From contig CAJNDT010002890.1 of the NCBI GenBank assembly GCA_905221615.1, forward strand, positions 1 through 64,000: a stretch of DNA of 64,000 nucleotides, written 5' to 3'. The position numbers and the translations under genes were made by a program. The notes under the pieces were generated by a model. That model made no database searches and was not told where the DNA came from. It saw only the letters and a program-made list of their open reading frames with translations. This document shows, one piece after another, positions 26,064-37,054 of the stretch. Source of the stretch: Symbiodinium sp. CCMP2592. Its lineage: Eukaryota > Sar > Dinophyceae > Suessiales > Symbiodiniaceae. Numbering within the stretch: position 1 is the stretch's first letter; the number at the start of each line of letters is the position of its first letter.

Positions 26064-26402
26064 CTGCAGGAAGGAGCTAGGAGCCAAGGAAGGCGCTACG
26101 AAACCGGGTCCGGGCGACCCCCTTTAGGCAACCAGAACCCAAGGAGCTAGGAGCAGGTCGTGGTGCCGTGCTAGAACACTTTCTGCATGCAGCCCGGGCT
26201 CCGCTACCTATCCCATGTAACATGTGGTAGCTAAATCCTACTTCGACCTCAAATCTTAAATCCTGTACATCCGCACTTAAAAAAGAACCATTCCGCACGT
26301 AAAGGGCCAAAGTTCCCAAATGCTACATATAGACCACATAGATAGGGCTTAGGGTATATAAACTGAAGCGTTGTTGCAACTACTATCTTACGATTAGACT
26401 AC

Positions 26403-26460
26403 GTGGTACTGTGGCAATGCCTCCAGGAGCTCGAGGATAGGCTGGCGGCGCTCATAGGGA
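26403..26460 (-). CDS. candidate exon, 58 nt
   Basis: Acceptor 'ccgcctag', frame PYERRQPILELLEALPQYH, donor GTAGTC. A Leu/Glu-rich helix-like peptide. Ends in phase 0, matching the exon at 26,063. Confidence 0.65.
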
Positions 26461-26788
26461 CTAGGCGGCTGCATATTCCTGCAGGGATTTGGGATGTGGG
26501 GTAGGTGGGCCCAGCGGGGTTAGGGTTTAGGGTTTAGATTTTAGGGTTGGGTGGGTGTGGGGTAAGGGATACGCAAGTTGGCAAACGGAGCACAGCAACA
26601 AGGAGGGGCATGGGCATTATTACATTATCTTTCGAAGCTGAGAGCTTAGGGCGCCTTTGTATTGTAGGCGGCCACACTCTGGTAATACCTAACCCTCCAA
26701 AAAACTATCTTCTTGAAGTTCCTGGTTATGACTTCCCTGGCGTCCTTGGGAAGGTAGGTTATTTGGGGCTAAGTTAAGGCAGCCCTAC

Positions 26789-26987
26789 GGCGCCATGTGC
26801 CCATATAGTATATACTTAGGCTTTACGCTGGAATATAGGAACCCCTGGGTTGGCCTTTAAACACCCTGAAAAGTTTTTTATATATAGGGTCCCTTATAAA
26901 CCCAAATAAGGAATATAAAAAATGTCCCAAAATCCAACCTAGACCCATTTAAGCCTTAGCATAGTCTTCAGATACATGGAGCCTTAC
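26789..26987. repeat. palindromic element, family C, expanded
   Basis: Arms 'ctacggcgccatgtgccc' / 'tacatggagccttacg' enclose a second palindrome 'gggttggcctttaaa' / 'aaatccaacctagaccc'. Confidence 0.7.
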
Positions 26988-27037
26988 GTGCAGGGCTACT
27001 AGAACCCCTCACGACCTACCCTTCAAAGGACTTATAT

Positions 27038-27149
27038 GGGTAGTTCTCTAAATTAGGGTCCGCGTTCAGGGTTCCGTCTATAAGGGTGCCGATCTGTTTT
27101 GGGAACCTTAGGGACCCAAAAAGGGACCCCCAATTTAGAGAACTACCCA
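27038..27149. repeat. palindromic element, family J
   Basis: Arms 'atgggtagttctctaaatt' / 'aatttagagaactaccca'. Second copy at 40,843-40,950. Confidence 0.8.
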
Positions 27150-27523
27150 TACAAGGAAATGATGATAAGGAACCCTGAAAGGTACGTCATTTACGGTAAC
27201 CATCTCCAATACGTAGGGCTTAGGGGTTTAGGCTTTTAGAGATGAGGGCCCGGCCCTTTTAAAGACTTTTAAAGGGAATCATGGAAAGGTACGTAGGTTC
27301 TGTAGGGGTGAAGCATTCGCGGTGTGGGGGTGTGGGCGATGAAACCGTCACAGCTCCGACAGCTGCGGAAAGCCACCTTGTTTGTTGAGCGAACTGTGAT
27401 TGAGCTGAAAGGCCACATCAAACAACAGCACCAACAACAGTAATGCAGTGACAAGACTGGAGTTGCTATGGGTCCCCAGACTAAACCATAAACTACAAAC
27501 ACTAAAATCACTAAAACCCGTAG

Positions 27524-27627
27524 TACTTACTTAGCCAATACGCCACACAAATGGAAGGTTGAAGTTTCCGATTGCTACTAAACTACAGGAGCCCAACAAG
27601 CTTAAAGTTTGGGTTTGGGGGATCTTA
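27524..27627. repeat. palindromic element, family F
   Basis: Starts 'tacttacttagccaatacgccaca'-like and ends 'gtttgggggatcttag'. Confidence 0.75.
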
Positions 27628-27659
27628 GATGAACACTAAAACCCGTACTATGAGCTCAC

Positions 27660-27744
27660 CTCCGAAGGCTGGGATTCCCGACACGCCCGCGAACTCTTCC
27701 CGCTCTTCCCTCTTCTTCTGGTTGGACGGCAGCGGCGGTAGCGC
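27660..27744 (-). CDS. candidate exon, 85 nt
   Basis: Acceptor 'aacctcgacag', frame LPPLPSNQKKREEREEFAG then VSGIPAFG, donor GTGAGC (strong). GC-rich island inside filler. Function unknown. Confidence 0.68.
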
Positions 27745-27892
27745 CTGTCGAGGTTGGGGGACCGTCCAAAAATCGAAAGACAGGGCCCTAAGGCTCAATG
27801 CAGCCGCGAAGTTGCTGTTGAGCTTGTTGAAGAAAAGCTTAAATCCCAAAACCCTAAACCTAAACACCTAAACCCTAAACCCTGCATTCAGC

Positions 27893-27940
27893 CTTAGGAG
27901 CTCCTTCTCATGGCCTCCGAATAGATAGAGCATTTGTAGA
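27893..27940 (-). CDS. candidate exon, 48 nt
   Basis: Acceptor 'attcggcag', frame LQMLYLFGGHEKELLR, GC donor (GCTGAA). A second frame is also open, so only moderately supported. Confidence 0.4.
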
Positions 27941-28311
27941 CTGCCGAATGGAAGCTGTGACACGTAAGGCTAAGAATCGCGCAGCAGCATCATAAATTGC
28001 AGACACTTATACACTCTTCAGCAACTGCATGATTCGGCAGCATCGGCAGCATGCCCGTGGAGCACATGCAACCCAAAAACAAACCAAAACAAACGTCGAG
28101 CCAAGCATTGCATTGGTATGCTGTCTAGAAACAGATGCCAATTAAAGCTTCGGGTTTGGTGTGCTTCTGAACCCTAAGCCCTATAGATCCCTTCAGGGAA
28201 CCCTAGGTATTGCTTACTGGGCCTCAGATAACCTCCCTTCTTTTACGACTCATATAAGGCAATCGTCATAAAGCCCAAGCCATCCGACCGACAGCCTTAA
28301 CTCCAACTCCC

Positions 28312-28446
28312 TACTTGGAGGATCGGGGGACTAGTAATTAGGTAATAAGTAGACTTATAAGCACCCCAAAAGGGATCTTAATTGAGGTTATGGTACTTAT
28401 ACGTATATTTATTATCTACTTACTAAGTCCCCTGACCCTCCAAGTA
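28312..28446. repeat. MITE family B
   Basis: Arms 'tacttggaggatcggggg' / 'cccctgaccctccaagta'; centre 'atcttaattgaggtt'. Confidence 0.88.
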
Positions 28447-28495
28447 GACAAAGCCTCACTAAGGCTCCATGTGCCTATGTAGCATACACTTAAAG

Positions 28496-28712
28496 GGAAA
28501 TCCAGAAAGTTGGAACATGGCTTTAGGAAGATTAGTGCTACAGTTGATGATATAAATCCTGCATTACACATAAGAAGGAATATACCATTATTCCCGTAGT
28601 TTAGGGTCCTTAAGGTAAAGCAGGATTATAGATCATCAACCGTAGGATCTGTTATACTTTACCTTAAGGGCATCAGGAGTCTGATGTTCCAACTTTCTGG
28701 CTTCTACTATAG
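28496..28712. repeat. family E element split by a family A copy
   Basis: Left 'ccagaaagttggaacatgg' and right 'atgttccaactttctggct' are the two ends of one family E copy. A family A element (28,539-28,644) sits in its centre. Confidence 0.85.
28539..28644. repeat. MITE family A nested in family E
   Basis: tacagttgatgatat...atcatcaaccgta; inserted at 'agtgc|ta' of the family E sequence. Confidence 0.85.
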
Positions 28713-29073
28713 GCCTAAACTAGCTGTCGATTTCATGGGCAAACTACCCCCTGTAAAGGCTAAGGATATACTACAGAGGCCTTGAACGAGGCGTCGATGT
28801 CAACAGTCCCCCAAAATTATGTATAATTCGGGCGCTAGATTAAACAATAAGGGAATCTAAAAAACAACCCGAAATCGATACCCAGCAAAGTACCTATATA
28901 GGAGTCCCTTCAAGGGCTAAGTGTATGCTCTGTGGGGCTTTTGGTTAGAGCGCCTTTGTCCCAGAGGGAGGATCCAAAAAGTAGATCCCTTAATGGGGGT
29001 TCCTATGAAGTACCCTAGGGGATCTACTTTCTAGATCCTCCCGGGGGTCTGGGGTAGGGACCGCTTTTAAAAC

Positions 29074-29123
29074 CTGCGGACTCGGACCCAACATCATCGC
29101 CTCCGCTTCCAGGGCTAGTTCCG
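29074..29123 (-). CDS. candidate exon, 50 nt
   Basis: Acceptor 'ggcaaggcag', frame ELALEAEAMMLGPSPQ, donor GTTTTA. Flanked by a TTTAGGG array on the upstream side. Confidence 0.6.
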
Positions 29124-29189
29124 CTGCCTTGCCAGGGCTCAGAGTTTGGGGTTTGGGGTTTGGGGTTTAGGGTTTAGGGTTTAGGGTAC

Positions 29190-29288
29190 ACCCCCTGATA
29201 ATCATAGACTCTCCAGAATCCTAACCTACATAACTACTATCCTAAAACCGAGTACCTGATTATTGGGTCCCTTGGACCCTGGGGGACA
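29190..29288. repeat. palindromic element, family I
   Basis: Shares 'aatcctaacctacataactacta'-type centre and 'gattattgggtccc' with the 24.4-kb copy; left arm partly replaced by a telomere-like array. Confidence 0.7.
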
Positions 29289-29324
29289 GGGTGAAGATTC
29301 CGAAGCAGCGGTACATCGGGCCCA

Positions 29325-29458
29325 CGTAAAGGATCATGGGACTTAGTAACTAGGGCTAGGGTTCTAATTAGGGTAACTGTACTTGTAATTAATAACTACT
29401 TATACCCCCAGTTAGGGTACTTATAACTGCACCTACTAAGTCCCATGTTCCTCCAAGC
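29325..29458. repeat. MITE family B2
   Basis: 'ggatcatgggacttagta' / 'actaagtcccatg'; B2 differs from B in 'atcatggg' for 'gtcggggg'. Confidence 0.82.
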
Positions 29459-29532
29459 AGCGAGCATGGGTTGAGGATGCTGGGCTTATTTAGGTTTGAG
29501 GGTTCAGGATTTCGGGCTGAACATTCCCCAAG

Positions 29533-29636
29533 ACTCCATGTGCCCATATAGTAGGTACTTAGGCCGTAAAGGGGTCCCTATAGGGGTACTGTCAAACCCT
29601 AAGTACCTATTATATGGCTACATGGAACCTTAGGGA
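29533..29636. repeat. palindromic element, family C
   Basis: 'ccctaagactccatg' type left arm and 'ctacatggaaccttaggg' right arm. Confidence 0.82.
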
Positions 29637-29868
29637 TTGGGGGATCCAATACCGGGGCTGGTTCATTCTTTCAGCCCACTTCGAGCACACGATTGTTTCC
29701 AGGGCATATCCCTGAGGGACCCTGTGCCCAATAGTATATACTTTGGCATATCTTATGAGATATGCATATTTGCCTGGTGACCTTGCCACATTTTCAATAT
29801 GCCGGTCCCAATAGGGCACAAGAGCACTACACTTCAAACTAAGCCTAGAAGTTACAGTAAGCCCCAAA

Positions 29869-29968
29869 AAGTTGGAAACCGGATTAAGGCCAAATAGTGC
29901 TGGGATTCCCTATACATGACTCTTTGGGATGGAGGCTACCGGGTTTCCAACCTTTGGGCTTCTAGTAT
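29869..29968. repeat. palindromic element, family D
   Basis: 'ccaaaaagttggaaaccgg' / 'ccgggtttccaacctttggg'; six copies in the window. Confidence 0.85.
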
Positions 29969-30068
29969 AAACCAAGAACCATGGCGGTCCGGGATCACAT
30001 GTACCTCGGAGCTGAGGTCTCGAAGACTTGCCGGTTCACTTCGTTGTCAGGGCCCAAGCAAACACCCA

Positions 30069-30178
30069 TGCATTAGAAGCTGCCCCCACCCTGTAATAGT
30101 GGCATAATAGGAATATAATAGGGCCCTAATATAGTCCTTATAATTAGTCACTATTACAGGGTGGGGGCAGCTTCCAAC
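30069..30178. repeat. palindromic element, family P
   Basis: Near-perfect arms 'gaagctgcccccaccctg' / 'cagggtgggggcagcttc' around 'taatagtggca'. Only copy seen. Confidence 0.85.
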
Positions 30179-30560
30179 CCATACATATAAACACGTCACA
30201 AGCCTGGCACAAGTCTCTGTGAAAACCTCGTGGTTCAAGATAGAAAGCCATCGAAACATAATGGCTCATCCAAAACAAAAAGTCAGAACAGCTTGCGCAA
30301 TGCCTCTAAGGATCCCTTCGATATGGAAATTTATTCAGCTACAGCCGATATGAACCCTAAACCCTTGTATGAGCCCTGAACCCTTATAACAACCCCTAAA
30401 TGCACAACCATGAAGCATAAAAGGCAAGAAAGACCCAGAAGAATTCCCAAGCCCCAAACGTTTTAGATCACCCAAACTAGAAGCCCTGAAAACCCAAAAA
30501 ACCTGAAACCCTTTTGCCCAAGCCCTAAACCTTAAACCTTATAAACCCCAAACCCTAAAC

Positions 30561-30635
30561 CCCAAAGGCATGTCCTTTATCGGCCTCTTCGGCAAGCTCC
30601 GTCGGCACCTCAGAGATCTCCATCAGCGGCGGGCG
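30561..30635 (-). CDS. candidate exon, 75 nt
   Basis: Acceptor 'tctctgccgcag', 25 codons RPPLMEISEVPTELAEEADK then GHAFG, donor GTTTAG formed by the adjacent telomere-like repeat. A clear GC-rich island between CCCTAAA and TTTAGGG tracts. Confidence 0.68.
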
Positions 30636-30784
30636 CTGCGGCAGAGAAGGGCATTTGGTTTGGGGCTTTAGGGGTTTAGGGGTTATAGGGGTTTAGGGTT
30701 TAGAGGTTTGGGGTTTAGGGGTTTGGGGGTTTAGGGGCCTGAAGTGATCAGTAATTAGATATGCGTACAGTAAGAATAATTCGA

Positions 30785-30820
30785 ACAGACAGACAGACAG
30801 ACAGGCAGGCAGGCAGGCAG
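30785..30820. repeat. tetranucleotide microsatellite
   Basis: (CAGA)n running into (CAGG)n, about 4-5 units each. Confidence 0.9.
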
Positions 30821-30904
30821 AAAATCAGGGATGCTTTTGTACTGTCAGGTGTATTCACTAAGTGACAGAGGTGTTGGTGTCCTAGAGTGGGCTCCGGCCT
30901 CGCA

Positions 30905-31012
30905 GTTCTTCAAAGTATCCTGGGGAACTACAACCTTTGGGCATGTATTGGGATTACATGGGGATTATGGTACCCCAAAAAAGTGAAAGGCTACCTACTC
31001 TACTACTAGGGC
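30905..31012. repeat. palindromic element, family K
   Basis: 'ggaactacaacctttgggc' and 'aaagtgaaaggctacctactc'; related copies at 44.6, 48.3 and 53.6 kb. Confidence 0.6.
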
Positions 31013-31327
31013 AACAGAGGCGAGCCTCGGCCATCTTATAGTACCAGGTTTTCCTGTCACCCCTGGACGACACTTGAAACTTGAAGGAGAGCAGGTAGGA
31101 AGGTCATGTAGGTTTAGGGTTAGGGGACTGCGCAAGAAGCAAGCTTGGAAAACTGATACCTCAAGTAGGGCACACAAACCGCCGCATTCGGAGCTTCTTG
31201 CTGAGTCCCCTGATCCTTCAAGCAACGATGCCATCTCTCTGTCGGCCGGTGCCTCAATGGAGACCCCTAAACACACGCGAACAGGGACGATATGAGCGAG
31301 GGCCTGAAGAGTTATCAATACTAAAGT

Positions 31328-31431
31328 AAAATTCAGAAAGTTGGAATATGATTATCCTAACCCTTCTATGGTAAATTATAGGGTATCCTACCATGAAACC
31401 ATATTCCAACTTTCTGGAGTTCCCTTTATTC
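31328..31431. repeat. palindromic element, family E
   Basis: 'ccagaaagttggaatatga'-like left arm and 'catattccaactttctgg' right arm. Confidence 0.85.
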
Positions 31432-31764
31432 CATAGGGCCCTTGTTACATTACATATTCCCCTGGGCATCAAAATAGCCCAAAAGCGTTAAATAATATGG
31501 TCTTTGGGCCCAAAAGCCTTAATATATGAGTCCATAGATGCCTAGGGTTCCTTTGTTGTTTGTAATTAGTAGTTCCTATACCCAAAACATCCCAAAGCCA
31601 TGTTGAAGTTATTACTGCCCATGTATCACCACCCGGGGGACCCAGACATCAAGCTTGAGTCTGGCACGACACCAGCAACCCTGAAGCCTGAGATCTTCAA
31701 ACCTCAAAAGCCTACCCAAATGGTCATATGTACCGATATGGTAGAATTTATAGGGTTTCCATAC

Positions 31765-31869
31765 TACGGTTGATGATATAAATCCTGCATTACCTTAATG
31801 ACCCTCAATTATGGGAATTATGGTAGATTCCTTATTATGGGTCATGCAGGATTTATATCATCAACCGTA
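31765..31869. repeat. MITE family A
   Basis: Near-consensus copy, tacggtt...aaccgta, with 'gattt/aaatc' arms; inserted in a diverged 'ccatatt...aattactatt' context. Confidence 0.92.
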
Positions 31870-31944
31870 GGAATTACTATTAAGATTTTAGGGAAGTATA
31901 TCCCCCATAACAGTACAGATGGGACCCCTGGGGCTTTAAAAGGC

Positions 31945-32000
31945 CTAAGCAACGGCAGGGCCTTGGTGGCGCCGAGGGTGCCGGCAATACGCCGAACAAC
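31945..32000 (-). CDS. candidate exon, 56 nt
   Basis: Acceptor 'ccccaacag', frame VVRRIAGTLGATKALPLL, GC donor (GCCTTT) or an earlier GC after ATK. Protein-like and GC-rich, directly beside a TTTAGGG array. Confidence 0.6.
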
Positions 32001-32004
32001 CTGT

Positions 32005-32070
32005 TGGGGTTTAGGGTTTAGGGTTTCGGGTTTAGGGTTTAGGGTTTCGGGTTTAGGGTTTAGGGTTTAG
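32005..32070. repeat. higher-order telomere-variant array
   Basis: TTTAGGG units with a TTTCGGG variant recurring every third unit. Confidence 0.85.
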
Positions 32071-32342
32071 GGCTCCAGGGTTTGTGGCCAGCCAATTCGA
32101 GTAGAGATTTGCGTTTATGCTTGCATTCTGAAACCCAAAGGACGCAGTTGATGCAGGACCCTAGATAATGGACAGTACAAACTTGCCCTAATGCCCTCAT
32201 GATTGGTCCTTGTGCCCAAGTATTGTATAGCTGGGCCTTAAAGCAGTCCCTACGTAGGTACTTCAGCGCGGGGTCTCAACGTCACAGATTAAACCTTGAA
32301 AAAAAAGCCCAGCACTGCTAGGCGAAAAGCTGAAGTTTCACT

Positions 32343-32455
32343 TGGGAATCTCCGAAAATAGGGACCCAAATATAGTATCTTAAATTCCTTGAGCAGTAGG
32401 ATCCTCACTAAGGACCCCGGGTTCAGGTACCCCTAATTTTCGGAAACTCCCACTT
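32343..32455. repeat. palindromic element, family G
   Basis: 'gggaatctccgaaaataggg' / 'cctaattttcggaaactccc'. Confidence 0.82.
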
Positions 32456-32665
32456 AGACTCAGACAGGCCTGTCTTTTCTTGATACACACTGCACGGCAT
32501 AAGCTACATGAAATATAGAGGCAAACACTCGAGAACCCGAAACCTGAAACCCAAACTCAACCCTGCAAGCTTCTGAACTAGTTCCTTGTTGGGATACGAC
32601 TAAAAATGCACATGTTTATTCCTTACTGGGTTTAGTACCCATAAAAATGCGGAATGAGGCCCAAC

Positions 32666-32770
32666 TACTGTTGATGATACACATCCTGCATGACCCATAA
32701 CAAGGAATATACCATAATCCCCATAGTGTAGAGTCCTTAAAGTAATGCAGCTTTTATGTCATCAACCGTA
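32666..32770. repeat. MITE family A, inverted
   Basis: tactgttgatgatac...atcatcaaccgta, right arm slightly diverged. Confidence 0.88.
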
Positions 32771-33469
32771 TGACAAAGAGAAACCTCCCGTCCGGGATCT
32801 CGTGTCAAGACCCCTCGTGGCTTCGAGGTGGTCTCCGAAGACTCCGAGTTTTAAGCACGAAGCCCCCAAAACCTGGAACCCTCCCTACACCCTAAACCCT
32901 TCAACCCTAAAGCCTAAACCCTAAGCTTAGTTACAAGCCTAAATCCCCGAGACTGGAACCTCGATCCCCGAACTACGCGAAAGCCGCGAGCTGCTGCGAG
33001 GCGCCAAGAGATTTCAAAAAATCCCTTAACTATGCAAAATATACCTTCAATCATATCATAGGGATCCTATCATAGTTTATGGGTATATCTAGTATAATTC
33101 TGAAATTAGGATCATAATTTATGGGTATATCCAGAATATTCCTGAATTTAGGATTTGGAAGGTCTGGGTGCCTTCTTGTTTGCAAAGGCACCGGCCACCC
33201 CCCTGCGCCAGCAGCCGTGGGACGAAGGGGTTTCTGGGTTCCGACAGAAGCCTAGACCAGTATATACTACGGTTTAGGGTTTAGGGTTTACTGTAGGGTT
33301 TAGGGTTTATAGTATATACTTTTTCCCAGTGGGTTACTGAATAGCCTAGAACCCTACAGTATACGCCGTAAAGGAATTAGAGTATAATGGGCCCCAAAGC
33401 CCTACTTTAATTCCTAAGGCCCCTATACTAAACCCTTGCAATGTGCCCTCATAGGACCCTTACAGTAAA

Positions 33470-33578
33470 CCCCATAGAGTTGGAAACCGGATTGAGGCCA
33501 ACTGGTGCTAGGATTTCCTATACATTTCTCTGAAGGATTGAGGCTATTGGGTTTCCAACTTTTGGGCTTGTACTGTAC
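33470..33578. repeat. palindromic element, family D
   Basis: 'gagttggaaaccggattg' / 'gggtttccaacttttggg'. Confidence 0.85.
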
Positions 33579-33866
33579 AATGGTTGGCACAGGTACCCGC
33601 AAGTTCTTGGTTTACGGTAGTGTATGGATGCTTGGGGGGGTAGGGTGTTGGGTATGGAGTTTATGGCTTACTCGCGTGTTCTCGAGTTATTTTGTTTGGC
33701 TCCTTCTCTCACTTCCCTCCACCGTTCATGAGGCGGCCCGTTTAATAGGGCCCCCCCCCCCCAACGACCAAAACTTTTGGCTTCAATAGTCTGGTGTCCG
33801 TGACCCTTCGGCTTAAGTTTGTGGGTTTCGGGTTTGGTTTAGGGTGTAGGGTTTAAGGTTTACAGT

Positions 33867-33966
33867 AGAAGCCAGAAAGTTGGAATATCATTATCGTAAC
33901 CCCTTTAAGGTAAATTATAGGGCATCCTACCATTAATCCATATTCCAACTTTCTGGAGTTCCCTTT
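33867..33966. repeat. palindromic element, family E
   Basis: 'gaagccagaaagttggaat' / 'atattccaactttctgg'. Confidence 0.87.
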
Positions 33967-34425
33967 AGGGTGTGGGGTTTAGGGCTTCAGGGCCAGGGCA
34001 TTAGGGTTTGGAGTAGGGGATTAGGGTCGTGGGTGCCTTAAGATTGACTATCAGGCGACAGGAGCAGACCCACCAACAGAATCCACCAGCCCAACAAAAA
34101 GCGCATGTCTTAGGCCACCATTTTTTGGTACTGGCTCGAATAAGGAAACAAACCGCATTGAATGATTCCACTTTATGACAAGGGACCACACATTGAAGGA
34201 GACTTGTTGTATGGGCTCAGGCGGCGCAGGACCCGGGTTTCAACAGCTGATAGGCTAAGAAGTCTGAAACCCTAAACCCAAAAACCCCTAAACCCCTAAA
34301 CCCTAAACCCTATAAACCCCTAAACCATTACATCCTAAACCCTAAACCCCTAAAAACCCTAGACCCCTAAACCCTGAACCCTAGACCCCCTTGGCACTAC
34401 ATGATGGGGCCTCAGGGCTGATATT

Positions 34426-34572
34426 GTAGTATCCTTAAGGGAGGGGGGTCCAAGGGGGGGTATATAGCCTAGTGAACCCTAATTCTCCCTAGTACTCCCT
34501 AAGGTTCCCTCACAGTCCCCTAAGGATTCCTTATACCCTCCCCCCTTGAACCACCCTCCCTTAAGGATCCTA
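34426..34572. repeat. palindromic element, family O
   Basis: Same arms as 21,722-21,850 with a longer centre of 'ctcccta' repeats. Confidence 0.75.
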
Positions 34573-34685
34573 TAATGATAGTTACTTGGAGCATCTTGAG
34601 ACTCTGCAAGGCAATACCTACCGTATTTGGGGGTTCTTTTCAAAGTTCCTTAAAGGGATCCTATAAGGGTTCCTTAAAGGGGCCT

Positions 34686-34796
34686 AGGGTTTAGAGTTCC
34701 CGAAAATTTGGGGCACCTTCTTTGGGGTCCTTATAGTAAGGATCCTACGATTTCGGGTGCTATATTAGGCTCCCCTATTTTCGGAAACTCTCATAT
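34686..34796. repeat. palindromic element, family G
   Basis: 'gagttcccgaaaatttggg' / 'cctattttcggaaactc'. Confidence 0.78.
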
Positions 34797-34944
34797 GTAA
34801 TTGTAAGTATAGTCCCTTTGTTTATAACCTTACTTACTATGATCCTGTAAGTAGAATCCCCAAACAACAAAACGGCATCTCAACAGCGGAGAGGCGTGGG
34901 AGAGCACAGGTTATTACCAGACTAAATCACGCAGGGACTTGTGG

Positions 34945-35068
34945 TACTTGGAGGATCATGGGACTTAGTAAGTAGGGTTATAAGTACCCTAATTGGGGTT
35001 ATAAGTAATTATAAGTATAGCTACCCTAATTGTAACCCTAGTTACTAAGTCCCATGACCCTTTAAGTA
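34945..35068. repeat. MITE family B2
   Basis: 'tacttggaggatcatggg' / 'cccatgaccctttaagta'. Confidence 0.9.
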
Positions 35069-35247
35069 TGCTATCGAACCAGTGGTTTTGGGGCTCCCTT
35101 GGCTCTTTAGCTCCTTATTCAATAGGGATTATCATCATCCCTGGCTCCTTAGCTCCTCCAATATCAATGGCTAGTTATAGCAACAGTCGAGGTGTACGAG
35201 GGACCATAAGGGGACAATACAAAACCAACACCACAAGTCAACCCAAA

Positions 35248-35372
35248 ACCCCCAAACCCTAAGCTATCCTAAACATAAAGCCCTGAACCCCCAAAACCCT
35301 AAGCTATCCTAAACGTAAGCCCTGAACCCCCCAAACCCTAAGCTATCCTAATCATAAAGCCCTGAACCCTTA
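35248..35372. repeat. tandem repeat, about 45 bp x 3
   Basis: Unit contains 'accctaagctatcctaa' and 'agccctgaaccc'. Confidence 0.85.
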
Positions 35373-35394
35373 AGCCTCAACCCTTAAGGCTTGC

Positions 35395-35439
35395 CCCGTC
35401 AGCGGCCTTTCGAGGAGCCAGGCACCCCCCGCATCCTGG
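35395..35439 (-). CDS. candidate exon, 45 nt
   Basis: Acceptor 'cacgacacag', frame QDAGGAWLLERPLT, GC donor GCAAGC identical to that of the 20,161 exon. Confidence 0.48.
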
Positions 35440-36244
35440 CTGTGTCGTGGAGTTTGGGGTTTACGGCGTCTGGGCTGTAGAAGTTCGGATTTTGGGGTTT
35501 GGGGTTTTGGGGTTTAAAAGAATATGAACACTTGAGTGTTTAGGGTTCTTGGTTCTGGGATTTCCGGGATTCCCCAAGTTTAATGCCTTGCTGGCTGGGT
35601 CTTTGGGGTTTGGGGATCTTCAAACCTTGATCCCTTTAGGATATGATGTTTGGTTTGATTACACTTGACACCCTGTAACCGCTGCAGTTGAATTCGAAAG
35701 AGTCCGTCGTTGCGGGGGATCCGCTCTCAGGTTCGGCGGGAATGTGATAGCTCGAAAGACGGGACGAACAACGGCTGAGCGCTATCTGCAAAGCAAGTCT
35801 ACAATTCCACTACTGTCCGAACATTCTAGAAATATTACTTTCTATGCCCTCCCTAAGTGGAAAGGCGCTTTTCAAACCACTACAACCCTGATCTTGGGTT
35901 TAGGGTTTAGGATACAGGGGTGTAGAGTTTGGGTCTGGTTTTGGTTCCAACCCAATAAATGCCTGAACTTGGGTTTAGGGGTTAGGGGTTTGGGTTTCGC
36001 GGGGTAGGGAGTGATTTAGGGTTCTAGGGTTGTGGGTGTGGTTGAGAAATGTTAGGCTTAGGGGGTCAATCCAATAGAAACCTGATCTCGAACTGAACTT
36101 TGAAGTACCCAGGGTGATGCAAGTATAGACTGTTATTTCATAAAGGTTCCTTCGAACAACAAGTCCCAAAACAGCACGAAGGTATGATATTCCAGAACCC
36201 AGCTTTTGTTTCATAATGGTTCCTTTACGGGACAGGGGCAACAA

Positions 36245-36345
36245 AGTATCATATTCGGGAACCCTAATACAGCAGCCTAAACAGTAGCATCCTTATTAAA
36301 TGGACACCAATATAAGGTGCCCCTAATTTTCGGGAAACTCTATAT
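36245..36345. repeat. palindromic element, family G
   Basis: 'tattcgggaaccctaa' / 'cctaattttcgggaaa' around 'gtagcatccttatta'. Confidence 0.7.
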
Positions 36346-36377
36346 TCTAATCCCTAAACCCTTTATAGAAGCCTCAA

Positions 36378-36545
36378 AGGATCCCTTTAATCAAAGGGGA
36401 AAGGGAGGGACCCTTAATGGGGACCCCTACCCTACAATGAGCTATATAATGGATACATAATAACTATTATATAACTTAAGGGTATATACCTAGGGGTCCT
36501 TATTAAGGGTCCCTCCTTTTACCCTGGGATTAAAGGATCCCTGAT
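36378..36545. repeat. palindromic element, family M
   Basis: Arms 'aggatccctttaatcaaagg' / 'ttaaaggatccctg'-type with 'gggacccttaatggggac' inside. Second copy at 38,462-38,593. Confidence 0.78.
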
Positions 36546-36573
36546 ATCCCGGAGCCCAGTGAAGTTCGGCAGC

Positions 36574-36626
36574 CTGGTCGGTGCGCAGCCAGAGGACGTT
36601 GGGGGCTTCCTGGCTTTCGACGCGGT
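36574..36626 (-). CDS. candidate exon, 53 nt
   Basis: Acceptor 'gctggttag', frame RVESQEAPNVLWLRTDQ, GC donor (GCTGCC). Composition is natural, and the segment lies between family D and family M elements. Confidence 0.58.
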
Positions 36627-36650
36627 CTAACCAGCTATACTATACAGTAA

Positions 36651-36757
36651 TCCCAATAAGTTGGAAACCGGATTAAGGCCAAATTGTGCTTGGATTCCCT
36701 ATACATGACTCTTTGGGATGGAGGCTACTGGGTTTCCAACTTTTGGGCTTCTGCTGT
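36651..36757. repeat. palindromic element, family D
   Basis: 'aataagttggaaaccgg' / 'gggtttccaacttttggg'. Confidence 0.86.
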
Positions 36758-36947
36758 AAAGGGATCTATAAGGATCCCTTTAAAGGGTTGCTTTAAGGGA
36801 TCTATAGGGTTATAGGATATAGGGTTTAGGTACTCTAGTACATACTTACCGAAAGGGTCCAAAGTACCTATATGGTAGAAGTTATTAGGGTTTCTATATT
36901 AGGAACTTTTGCTATGATTTGGGGAGGTCTCTCCCATAAGCTCCATG

Positions 36948-37054
36948 TACCGATGGTTGATGATACAAACCCTGTATCACCTTAAGAATCCTAAACTATC
37001 GGAATTATGTTATATTCCCTACTATGGGTAATGCAGGATTTGCATCATCTATGT
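36948..37054. repeat. MITE family A, degenerate
   Basis: 'gttgatgatacaaaccctg' and 'atgcaggatttgcatcat'. Confidence 0.7.

Larger units (their letters stand above)
32080..35390. other. 3.3-kb stretch without a supported exon
   Basis: Holds elements of families A, B2, D, E, G and O, CCCTAAA arrays (34,266-34,380), a C13 homopolymer near 33,751 and tandem 'gggtttaggg' variants. Plus ORF 33,505-33,789 overlaps family D and is not credible. Confidence 0.6.
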
